A DNA stretch of 22,500 nucleotides, taken from NCBI GenBank assembly GCA_000320545.1, contig ADNK01002759.1, positions 1-22,500 on the forward strand. The letters are read 5' to 3'. Positions 10,601 to 18,740 of the stretch are shown here, in pieces. The position numbers and the translations under genes are program-made. The stretch is from Bigelowiella natans CCMP2755 (Eukaryota > Cercozoa > Chlorarachniophyceae). A model generated the notes under the pieces. It was not told the DNA's origin, searched no databases, and saw only the letters and a list, made by a program, of their open reading frames with translations. Each line of letters opens with the position of its first letter. The stretch's first letter is position 1.

Positions 10601-12124
10601 TACATTGTAGTCAACTTTTGCTGTCTTTCGATGACTTTATCTTGATGTCTTGGAAGGTTTGAGTGCCAGCTTTCCAGCCCATTCGACAAAAAGAAGATTC
10701 ATAGTCCCACAAACTCTGCATCAACTCCTGGTAATTCAACAGAAGCTGATAAACGGTAAATAGTTTTAATAACAACATAGTGAGTTATTCAAATTTTCCA
10801 CTTGTCAAAGGTTGTTGTTCAAGGCTGATTCAATTCGTAATTTCGAATCCGAGTATCTAAAGCACATTCATTTATTTTCGGATCATCCTCAACTTGCATC
10901 TAAAGTCTTAAACGCCTTCCTGAAAGAGTGTTATAAGATTCTCTTGCAAGATCAGGTGATATCATATGAGAATACCATTAAATTTGCAATAAATGATAAG
11001 ATCTATCAGGATTCTCCAACCTGGGGTATGGAGACCGCCGCTAAGTCTGCAGTATTATATGTCGGGGAGTACTTATTTGCTAGGCTCTATCACACCATGC
11101 TACCTGTGGGGAAACTCCGGTTTGACGACAGCATGATGCAGTTTAAAAGGGTATTATGTGAAGTGGAGTCCAGTAATAATGGATCTAGAGTAAAGGCCAC
11201 ATGTTTCTTTTCATCTAGGAGAGTCTTAAATCCATCAAGCCAAATGACCTCGGCTTGTTTAATGTACCTGGAGTTGAAGAATGCCCTGGTCTTTGGTCAC
11301 AACTTTTCAAATATATAAGTTACCTTGATAGGTGCTATTCTCCACTGTCTAAGGTGAGCCAATGTGATTTTGGCGTTTACATTGAGTCACTTATTGGTTT
11401 CTGTTGAGTAGGTGGAATGCATGAACCGATGCATTAAAAATTGTGTAGAAACTCTGCAGCTCGTGGATCCAAAGCAAACATTCGACGCTGACACATGCCT
11501 TTCTGTTTTGGTTTACCTGATTCTCCATGCTCCATCAAAAACGCTTATGGCACATATTAAATTTGTGGAATGGTTTTCTGGGAATCATGGAACTCCTACA
11601 GATGTTATCTCGGATGAGTTAGGGTTGATGAAATTTAATATTTCTTTACCTTTAAAAAATCATCCCATGAAATCACTAATTTTATATGGTGTAGGTATAG
11701 CTACACCCAGTGGGTCATTGCAATACAGTATGTAAATGGGAGCGAAATACAAACGCTTCAAAGAGAGCGGAAGGATAGTAAGAGACCATCTTTTATCGCA
11801 GCACGAAAATCGGTCAGCGTAAATTCATTCAAAGATAGTAGGTCCGGAGACAGGGACATAACTATAGATGCGAACCCAAATGCAACACAAGTTGGCACAC
11901 CAGATATGGAAACTAAAGAAAATCCCCTATTGGTTCACAAAGGGTCAGAATCATCTGACCAAAATGCGACTTGTAATTCGAATCAAGCTGAAAACGAGGC
12001 ATTCGATACTAATGATAGTGCTCCTTTAACTTTTTCATCATGGACGAATATAGCTCCGATGTTGGGGCCTCCACAAAGTTTGAAAGATTTTACTGACGAT
12101 GAAACCGAAACAACAGTTGACTGA
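5030..12124 (+). CDS. RasGAP-like and VPS9-domain protein (GAPVD1/GAPex-5/RME-6-like)
   Basis: Phase-consistent exons: 5030-5200, 5268-5360, 5430-5546, 5606-5836, 6121-6176, 6238-about 6396, 6485-6552, 6627-6809, 6863-7397, 7459-7556, 7691-8212, 8339-8470, 8522-8998, 9164-9276, 9366-9623, 9716-9814, 10030-10272, 10318-10468, 10547-10599, 10657-10755, 10811-11150, 11219-11353, 11412-11623, 11695-12124 (TGA). The C-terminal exons hold a VPS9 domain: ESLKSIKPNDLGL, YSPLSKVECMNRCI, FDADTCLSVLVYLILHAPS and DELGYSYTQWVIAIQYV. The family's conserved Asp, Tyr and Thr positions are present, so exchange on a Rab5-type GTPase is likely. Exons 7241-7780 encode WPLEIFQLLGDAL, then FRLLYDTFVFTLLASPTLCG, then LCLIIRALQYLL, which matches the second half of a RasGAP fold. 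No arginine finger could be placed. RasGAP-like plus C-terminal VPS9 is the GAPVD1 architecture, acting at early endosomes. Reading is unresolved at 5838-6120, 8587-8611 and 9815-10029. The last about 120 residues are disordered and Ser/Asp/Asn-rich. Confidence 0.8.
7631..7673 (+). repeat. (GT)n microsatellite in intron
   Basis: Fifteen GT units at 7631-7660, then AC and a further short GT run, lie inside the 7557-7690 intron of the VPS9 gene, just upstream of the acceptor TTGTTTCAG. Intronic GT tracts near an acceptor can affect splicing, but nothing here shows that they do. Confidence 0.9.
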
Positions 12125-12558
12125 TGATATAGAACATAGAGCTTCGCAGGGGGTTCGTGCACAAAGGCTTCACCGAGGACCGTGATTTGCCCCTTGTGGA
12201 TTCACATTCACCTCTCAGCTTTCGTGTCGAACGAGCAGAAAAACATCCCAAAAAGTGCAAACGTGTGCCACATGTGTGTACATGCACGTGCACATGCACA
12301 CCTGAAGTTATTATTAAGAAGTGAACAACTACGCAACGCTGAAAGTTCACGTTGCGACGAACTTGTGCTCTGAACAGGAGGACCAAGCTAGCAAGCACTG
12401 CTAGAGTGTTTGCGCAATTACAACTACTCACACAGCTACATCATCAGGGTGACATTTCAATTCATTCAATTCATCATATAATTGCATCCGTCTCACACAT
12501 GATGTCACGTTGTCCATGCATGATGGAAGACAATGGACATTGCAATGCAATGTGCACA

Positions 12559-12572
12559 GCATGCTAGCATGC
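12559..12572. repeat. GCATGCTAGCATGC palindrome
   Basis: A 14-nt perfect inverted repeat with no spacer, followed at once by TCTGGTGCTAGCAT. It contains the same CATGCTAGCATG core as 2889-2900 and 12788-12815. Confidence 0.8.
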
Positions 12573-12787
12573 TCTGGTGCTAGCATACATGTCATGTTGC
12601 GTTGCTCATGATGAAGACCAAACTAGCACGGTTGGATCTAGCTAGCTAGGTAGACATTTGTCCGTGTGGCACATTGTCAGTCGCTAGCGCTAACTAGAGC
12701 GATGTCACTGAGCTAGCAAATCCAAACAACAAGCGCATAGCGCATTGCGCAAGATGCATTACATGCATCACATTTGTTTATGTTGTA

Positions 12788-12815
12788 CATGCTAGCATGC
12801 TAGCATGCTAGCATG
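12788..12815. repeat. Tandem and palindromic CATGCTAG array
   Basis: Three and a half copies of the 8-mer CATGCTAG form a 28-nt sequence that equals its own reverse complement. The same core occurs at 2889-2900 and 12559-12572. It is gene-free and could form a cruciform. It may be a tandem repeat born from a self-complementary unit or a binding-site array. Confidence 0.85.
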
Positions 12816-13079
12816 AATGACATGTAATCATGGTCCATTTTTTGGGAGAAGACGGCATCTTAAGTCATTATAAGGACATCAAGATGATGATAATTGACGC
12901 CCATCCGCGCTTTTTATCATCTACCTACGAGCCATTGTTGTTCTTACTTTTATTTGGCTCCTACATCTTATAGAAGTAAAACTGGACTACTCTAACCCCA
13001 TATATTCGTGTAATAATATGATGTGTCGCAATAACACTTTGTATTATAACACAAATTGGACTATGATTCCTCAGCAGCT

Positions 13080-14268
13080 TTAGTTTCTAGGCGTTGCATA
13101 GTCTATGCGAATTATGCGCCTGATGAGTGCAAAGGAGGAGATTGGCATAATAAAAAGAATTAATGATAAAAATAACAATAACAATAATAACAACAACAAT
13201 AATAATAATAATAATAATAAAAATAAAAATAATACGGCAGACGATAAAACATTTGTGAGATGATAAAGAAACATTGGAATATGTGCACATGCGCACATGC
13301 ACTCATACGTATGACAGCTCTACGGTTTAGTAAAATAAGAGTAGTGGTGGTGAGGTACCCCATGAGGTCTTCGCCATTCTTCTTGATGAAGTTATCCACA
13401 GATTCGGCGCAGTCAAAATCGATGAACCCACATCCCTTGAAGTCGCCAGATTCTCGGTCAGTTAGCCAGCGGATCTTGTAGATCTCACCACAATCCTGAC
13501 AGAAAACGCAATTACTCAATTAGAATCGTAGAATAACTACTAATGGGTATAGCCATTTGCCGGAGAACTACGATGATGATGACGATGATGATGACGATGA
13601 TTATTCTTTTCGTTATCATAAATTTTTAAGGTGATGGTGAATATGGTAAAAACGGGATCTTGCAGGCACAAATGAGTACATTGTCATGATGAATAGACAA
13701 CTGCTATCCTTCTTCTACTACTGCTATAACTGCTACAAACAGCACTATTACCTTTGCGAAGTCTCTCATCTTATCATCATCAATGTCGAAGGATAAGTTG
13801 CCAACAAATACTGTGCTCGTCCCCCTGTGCAACCACGCAAACGGTATTAGCAGAGCACATGGATGATAATAATGATAATAATAATTAATAATGGTGATGA
13901 TGATCATGATGATAATGATGATGATAGTGATGAAAAATAATAATGATATTTGTTATCCTATGGAGCGAATGGAAGATACGAAAGACTCTTTTTGTAAAGT
14001 CTACTTCTTCTTTTTCTTCAAAGTAGTAGCATACGCTAGTAGGTAGGTACCCTTCAGGGCGTTCACTGGGCTCTCTTTTAGATCCCTTACTGCCTCCTTT
14101 GCCTCCGCCCCTTTGCCTGTCACCGCCAGGTCTTGGTTTGGCAAAGTTGATCTTAAGAGGCCGACCCATTAATTCGAGACCTGAACAACAACAATGCATA
14201 ATATTGGTATTATATGTGTTTTTTGATAATCGTCTAGATGAGCCGCACACAGCAGCATGGCTACTAGT

Positions 14269-14304
<36 letters not shown>

Positions 14305-16078
14305 ATACGTAATAACAAGCAGTCAACACAATATAGAAGGAAGGAGATGAAAGGGCTAGTATTAAACACGTTGTTGTTGTTGTTGTTGTTGCGTATATCG
14401 CTATCATCATCCTTTAGTAGAGGAGTAGTACCATTCTTCTGCACAGCCTTCTGAGCCGCCTCGGTCGACTCGAAGGTCACAAATCCGCACCCTTTGAAAC
14501 GGCCCTGTCAATAATAATAACAACAATAATAATAAGTCAATAATATGTCAAATAGTGTCATCGGATCGGATGATGATGATAGCAATTATAGTAACGTTCA
14601 ATAAATTACATCTTCCTTGTTCGTGAGCCAATAGATATCCGTAAGTTGACCACAATCCTTTACAACAACAACAACAACAATGTGGTTAGCGGACACACAC
14701 TCCACGCTTCGATCTTTGTGTTTCTATATCTATTTTAAATAAGCTGATTGAAGTAATAAATAGCATCATCATCTACTGCTACTAATCCATATCTCAAACA
14801 ACCTTGAAGAACTCTCGAGTCTTGTCGTCATCGATGTCCCAACTCAAATTTCCAAGGAAGCATTTTGGATTTGCTTCCAAGTTCTGTTGCGTCAATTAAT
14901 AGATATAGTGATTATTACTGACTGATAATTAGATTATAAAAACGCAATGACAATTGTACATAAACACACACACACACACATACATACATCATCATCATCA
15001 TCATCATCATCATAATCATAAATCTGCAACCACCTCAAGATCATTGCTTGTTTTCTGCTTCTTCTTAGCGCTGAGAACTTCCCACGAGGAATCGGCGGCC
15101 GTAGCATCGCCACCTTCTTCTTTTTTTTCTTCTTCTTCCTCACGGCCACGTTTTACTCCCGCAGTAGTAGCAGTTTCCTTTTACGTAAAAATACATTAGT
15201 TGTTGTGGTGGTGGTGGTGGTGATGATGATGATGATAATGATGATGATGATGATAAGGAGAGAAGACGGAGCCTGAGATTATGCAAAGTGGGTGTTTCTA
15301 GCCTTACTTCCTTTTCCTCTTCCGCCCCCGAAGATTTCTGCGCCTCTTCATAAGCTGCTTTTGCCTGATTAAAACAAATGATAGTTTTCAGCTTCTGAGG
15401 CCAGTGTTGCTGTTCAATGCTATAGACTGGTGGCACATACCGCTTTGAACGCTTTCTTAAGCTTCTTATCAGTCTTGTCAGCCCGCCATGCTTTTCGCGC
15501 AGCTTTGAACTTCTTCTTAAGGGCGTTCAGGTCTGTAGTTCGCAGAGAGTCATCATCACACTCTGGGCTGTTTCTTTTTACAGGGAGGTGGTGGTGTGGT
15601 GATAGTATCGCACAAAATTTTGTTTTGACGATTTGACTCTCATGTTATCACTGTTGTAACACCTGCATCTCCGTTTGCCTTGGTCTCCTCAGTTTTGGGA
15701 GTTTCGGTGGAATCGGCTGCTGCGGACTCCGCCTTCGCAGCCTCGAATGCAGCTTTCGCCTTTTTCCATGCCTAAATATCAGTCGAGACCACACCATGTC
15801 GCTTAAATTCGAACTAGGTAAACTTTTTCACCATTGGTTCTACATATGTATAGGTACTAGTCTGATATTAGCACTGCAAATGTTACGTACTTTCTTGAGC
15901 TTCTTGTCCTCTTTATCAGCTCTCCAAGCCTTTCGAGCTTTTTTGAACGCTTTTTCTAACTCTATGGCATATCAAAGTATCAAATGTTGTACAGGACGTT
16001 AATAAACACATGCACGAACGTTCCAGCAACACCCACTGAAAAGAAAAGATTGGGAGGGTATGCACCTGCCAAAGCCAT
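13080..16078 (-). CDS. Nucleolin-like protein, two RRM domains
   Basis: Complete model, 13 exons and 355 residues, every junction GT-AG with matching phase: 16078-16066, 15961-15891, 15771-15663, 15532-15441, 15364-15308, 15177-15034, 14883-14803, 14657-14610, 14504-14432, 14180-14051, 13824-13752, 13495-13359, 13119-13080 (TAA). Residues 1-110 are Ala/Lys-rich helix with two copies of KARKAWRADK(E/T)DKKLKK-type sequence. Residues about 115-160 are acidic/basic with KRGREEEEEKKEE and AKKKQK, a likely nuclear signal. RRM1 (about 166-243) has RNP2 CFLGNLS and RNP1 KGCGFVTF. A Gly/Arg linker (GGDRQRGGGKGGSKGS) follows. RRM2 (about 275-352) has VFVGNLS and KGCGFIDF and ends IRIDYATPRN. Both RRMs share FDIDDDK/WDIDDDK and DCG(Q/E). 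The charged N-terminus plus tandem RRMs is the plan of nucleolin/Nsr1/gar2, acting in rRNA processing in the nucleolus; other tandem-RRM nuclear proteins remain possible. The Arg/Gly region sits between the RRMs rather than at the C-terminus. Confidence 0.9.
13171..13231 (-). repeat. AAT/AAC microsatellite, last intron
   Basis: Imperfect (AAC)n followed by (AAT)n and AAAAT units in the 13358-13120 intron of the nucleolin-like gene, on the + strand. Translated in other frames it gives meaningless Leu or Tyr runs. Confidence 0.85.
13571..13601 (-). repeat. GATGAC/GATGAT repeat in intron
   Basis: GATGATGAT, GAC and GATGATGATGAC units on the + strand within the 13751-13496 intron of the nucleolin-like gene. 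Confidence 0.8.
13862..13946 (-). repeat. GAT/AAT trinucleotide-rich intron
   Basis: An imperfect GAT, AAT and ATG triplet tract of about 80 nt in the 14050-13825 intron of the nucleolin-like gene. Confidence 0.8.
14273..14300 (-). repeat. (TG)14 microsatellite in intron
   Basis: A pure TG dinucleotide run on the + strand inside the 14431-14181 intron of the nucleolin-like gene. The same intron also holds (GTT)7 at 14370-14390. Confidence 0.9.
14370..14390 (-). repeat. (GTT)7 microsatellite in intron
   Basis: Seven GTT units on the + strand, about 40 nt from the 5' splice site of the 14431-14181 intron in transcript direction. Confidence 0.9.
14510..14580 (-). repeat. AAT and GAT short repeats in intron
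   Basis: AAT/AAC units at about 14510-14534 and (GAT)4 near 14569-14580, both in the 14609-14505 intron of the nucleolin-like gene. Confidence 0.75.
14662..14680 (-). repeat. (ACA)6 repeat next to acceptor
   Basis: On the minus strand this is a (TGT/GTT) run lying immediately before the acceptor GTTGTTGTAAAG at 14658, so the repeat supplies the pyrimidine-rich region of the 3' splice site. Confidence 0.85.
14964..15013 (-). repeat. (AC)n and (ATC)n compound microsatellite
   Basis: About eight AC units at 14964-14980 and (ATC)8 at 14988-15013 in the 15033-14884 intron of the nucleolin-like gene. Confidence 0.9.
15204..15254 (-). repeat. (GGT)n(GAT)n compound microsatellite
   Basis: GTGGTGGTGG followed by GATGATGAT with one AAT interruption, in the 15307-15178 intron of the nucleolin-like gene, close to its acceptor side. 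Confidence 0.9.
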
Positions 16079-16783
16079 TGTTCTCGGGTCTAACAATTTA
16101 TGTGAGCATATTACTGCAGAAAGTCAGATTATCAGTTCGCAAAATGGTTTTGGATGTTTCAATAATTCCATTGTAACATGTATAACGACATCAAAATGAT
16201 CCTGACGCATGTTTATTTAAAGATCTAGTATTCTGAAAAACTACTGGGACATTTTCTGATGGGAAAAACAGCGAATGGCCGATGTCGCGGATCAGAATGT
16301 CTGTAGATATTGCCGTCGACAGAACAAAATTTATTAATATGTTAAGATCTGAATATTATATCTTTACTTAAAAATCTCTTGATGATGCAGGAAAAAGCCT
16401 GCATTTGAGAGAAGAATCATCAGATAGATATTGTATTTTTGTATCTAAACGTGTTTGTAGATGGAATTTTGTGCTGGAATTTGTGTTCGCTTGAGCGTGA
16501 CGGAGTTTTTTACGGAGTTATTAAAAGTAGGTTTAGAATTTCTATTGTTACGACATGAATTTGTGCCTTCTGAGAAGATAGACGGAATGTATTTTTTGCC
16601 AATATATTAAAATGAATGAACGACTTCAAGCAAATTATGTCGCTCTCACAAAATCGTATCGAAATTTTATTGTGTGCTATTGCTGTCATTGTTGTATTGT
16701 GTGTTGTTATTCATGTATTTTCCTTCCTCAGATATTACTTCGGTAAAATATTTTCCAACAGATACGTGTGGTCTTGAGCAAGA
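16079..16783. promoter_or_regulatory. Divergent intergenic region, likely promoters
   Basis: 705 bp lie between the start codons of the divergent nucleolin-like (-) and CCDC124-like (+) genes. No coding exon is seen. The motif TTTTCCAACAG at about 16751-16761, just upstream of ATG 16784, resembles a 3' splice site, so a 5' UTR intron is possible. The region is AT-rich, and no core promoter element can be assigned. Confidence 0.4.
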
Positions 16784-17704
16784 ATGGCGAAGAAAAAATG
16801 GGGCGGGGAGGACACGCGTGGACTGAAAGCCAAGGCCCAAAAGGCAGCCTCAAGAGCGGAGAAGAACGCTGCAGCCAATTTGGCCAAAGAAAGAGCCGAG
16901 TCAGCGTCATGGAGAGACAGCGTTACAGATCGCAAATCTCGTCGCAAACAAGAGAAGGACGAAAAGGAATTACAACGCCGAGCACGTCTGGAGCAAAAGA
17001 AAGCCATTCTTGCAGCGGAGGAAAGAGAAATGGCAGGAATGAAAGCATCAAAAGGAAAGAGAAGGAAAGCCCAATTAGCAGCTGGAGCCTCAACGTGGGC
17101 GAAAAAGAACGGAACAACAACCAATGGCAGTAAATTGAGTATGAAGGCGTTGGCTCAGAGAAAAATAGATGTACCTACTCCTTTCGTGCGTAAGGTTTTG
17201 GTGCAATTCTATACTAAACATAACCCAGAAAAATTAGAGAATATAGACAAAATTATAGAGAAATTTGAGGGCAAATGGGCCAAGCTCGAAGCTGGCCTAC
17301 GGAAAAAATTTCCAGAAAATGCGCCAGATCTCGAATCTCTTTATTCTAAAGAGAAGCAGAAAATTGAAAAGCAGCAGCAGGCTGCTATGGAAAATATGAT
17401 AATTCCTAGTGAAGTAGTGGGGCCAAATGTAAATCAGCTAGTGAGAGAAGAGCGCAAGGGGGGCGTGGCGGTTGCTTTTGGAGTAGATGACACCCTTCAG
17501 CAGCTGGGATCAATCGTCAAAGGTTCAGGATCTAAAATCGATAGAAACCCAGAAAAGAGAAGGAAGGCCCTGTTCCGATCATATGAGGAGAGAGAAATGG
17601 CACGGTTGCGTGCTGAGAACCCGAAGCTGAAAAGAAGTCAACTAAAAGAACGCATTTTTGCTGCTTGGCAAAAATCTCCGGAGAATCCAATGAATCAAAA
17701 GTAG
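16784..17704 (+). CDS. CCDC124/Lso2-like ribosome-associated protein
   Basis: Intronless, 306 residues, TAG stop. The N-terminus (MAKKKWGGEDTRGLKAKAQK) and a Lys/Arg/Glu helix to about residue 100 match the CCDC124 family N-terminus, which contacts the ribosome. The C-terminal domain, about residues 213-306, contains PNVNQLVREE, FGVDDTLQQLGSI, DRNPEKRRKALFRSYEER, RLRAENPKLKRSQLKERI and WQKSPENPMNQ, closely following the CCDC124 pattern. CCDC124 and yeast Lso2 bind idle 80S ribosomes in the decoding and tRNA path and help recovery from dormancy; that role is inferred here. Two differences stand out. About 60 extra residues (roughly 130-190) hold a module FYTKHNPEKLENIDKIIEKF, then GKWAKLEAGLRKKF. 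The protein also stops right after NPMNQK, without the short tail of animal homologues. Human CCDC124 is about 223 residues, so this one is long. Confidence 0.9.
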   Translation: MAKKKWGGEDTRGLKAKAQKAASRAEKNAAANLAKERAESASWRDSVTDRKSRRKQEKDEKELQRRARLEQKKAILAAEEREMAGMKASKGKRRKAQLAAGASTWAKKNGTTTNGSKLSMKALAQRKIDVPTPFVRKVLVQFYTKHNPEKLENIDKIIEKFEGKWAKLEAGLRKKFPENAPDLESLYSKEKQKIEKQQQAAMENMIIPSEVVGPNVNQLVREERKGGVAVAFGVDDTLQQLGSIVKGSGSKIDRNPEKRRKALFRSYEEREMARLRAENPKLKRSQLKERIFAAWQKSPENPMNQK

Positions 17705-18190
17705 TAGTTCGGTTGCTCAAGTTTGCCCTGGTAAAAATTTACATCGAGCATATTGTCAGTCGTAATGTACACATGTGACTTGTTCGATGTCGATTTTACA
17801 TGTACGAATACCCACAGCATCTACGTGTGCGATGCGTGCTACACATTAATACATCTTGAATGGCATTAACATAGATGAACGATTTGTGAACCACCACGAT
17901 CCGATGTTCGATGCTTGGCCAATCGCTATTCCTGCTATTAAAATGTTGGGCAATAATATAGCCCTTATGGCGGCTATGTTATTTGTGCATGCGCGTATGA
18001 ACACATGCTATGAACGACACGTCTAGACGTGTAGCAAACATGCACACACATTTTCTTTTCATGCCGACATCCACACCAAATTGAGCACACATGCACTTCT
18101 CTAGTACTCGATGAAAACACGTGTGCAAAATGAAATATGTACGTACACGAATGTGACTACATTGTTCGATTATGTGTTGTTGTGTGGGTA

Positions 18191-18226
18191 CGCACAGAAC
18201 ATGTGTGTGCGCACAGAACATGTGTG
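18191..18226. repeat. Two-copy 19-nt tandem repeat
   Basis: CGCACAGAACATGTGTG occurs at 18191-18207 and again at 18210-18226, giving a 19-nt period. Each copy contains the palindrome ACATGT, and the array sits in a purine-pyrimidine alternating region. Confidence 0.85.
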
Positions 18227-18289
18227 CGTCAAAATGCACATGCTCGTACGCACACACGCGCATGTAACTTTCATGGCTTGATTCAGCTG

Positions 18290-18319
18290 TGCAAAGCAGC
18301 AGCTACAGCGCTTGTGTCA
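18290..18319 (+). repeat. Dispersed 30-mer, copy 2
   Basis: It matches the reverse complement of 3113-3142 with one mismatch (C for A at the eighth base). It lies in the spacer downstream of the CCDC124-like gene. Confidence 0.7.
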
Positions 18320-18520
18320 TGTCCACTTGTCTCTTCCATTGTGTGTTTCATGCATTCAAAAGCATCTAGCTATATTCGTGCATTCTGCGTCGTCGACACG
18401 TCGTGCATACATGTCTATTATAGTGGTACGCGCAGGTGATTAAATCTTTTCATGCAACATGTGCATTTAACTTTGGCACACGAATGTAGCCATCATGGCC
18501 ATGTTCAATCCGGAACAACA

Positions 18521-18546
18521 CATCTGTGCAAAAAAATGCACAGATG
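18521..18546. other. Perfect 10-bp hairpin with A6 loop
   Basis: CATCTGTGCA, six A, then TGCACAGATG: a fully complementary stem with a 6-nt loop. It lies between two convergent genes, beyond the 3' end of each. It may be a processing or stability element of an RNA, or a chance inverted repeat. Confidence 0.6.
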
Positions 18547-18740
18547 CGTGTGGACAGCACACATGTCTGGACAGGTCTGGAGGTGTAGGAGCTTATCACA
18601 GGTCGCCGTTTCAGTTGTATAGTTGCGGCGTTGGGTGTACTTTTTCATATCCGTCTCATGTAATCCACACGTGTCGTATGGCAAAGCAATGTAGCTAGCT
18701 AGCTAACCTATGTACACATACAGTACTGCTCTAACCTAAG

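Larger units (their letters stand above)
12125..13079. other. Convergent intergenic spacer, palindrome-rich
   Basis: The spacer lies between the 3' end of the plus-strand VPS9 gene and the 3' end of the minus-strand nucleolin-like gene. No coding exon was found. It is dense in GCTAGC, GCATGC and TGCAATGCA words and includes two perfect palindromes of the CATGCTAG family (12559-12572 and 12788-12815). The GTGTACATGCACGTGCACATGCACA region near 12275-12301 is alternating purine-pyrimidine. Confidence 0.5.
17705..18740. other. Convergent intergenic spacer with repeats
   Basis: No supported gene lies between the convergent CCDC124-like and coiled-coil genes. It is rich in ACATGTG and GCGCACA words, with a two-copy 19-nt tandem repeat (18191-18226), the second copy of the dispersed 30-mer (18290-18319), a 10-bp hairpin (18521-18546) and a (TAGC)n run near 18691-18703. 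Two overlapping 94- to 100-codon frames on opposite strands here look like repeat-derived noise. Confidence 0.5.

Noticed and set aside
12125-13079. CRISPR-like or transposon terminal repeats
   Set aside because: The palindromes are short and tandem, without regular spacers, target duplications or a transposase frame.
13160-13298. Leu-, Ile- or Tyr-rich frames over the AAT/AAC tract
   Set aside because: They are translations of an intronic microsatellite of the nucleolin-like gene in all three frames.
18137-18439. A 100-codon + strand frame whose text resembles a minus frame at 2906-3157
   Set aside because: The resemblance comes from the shared 30-nt repeat, not from a conserved protein. 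It lies in CA/TG-rich repetitive spacer DNA.
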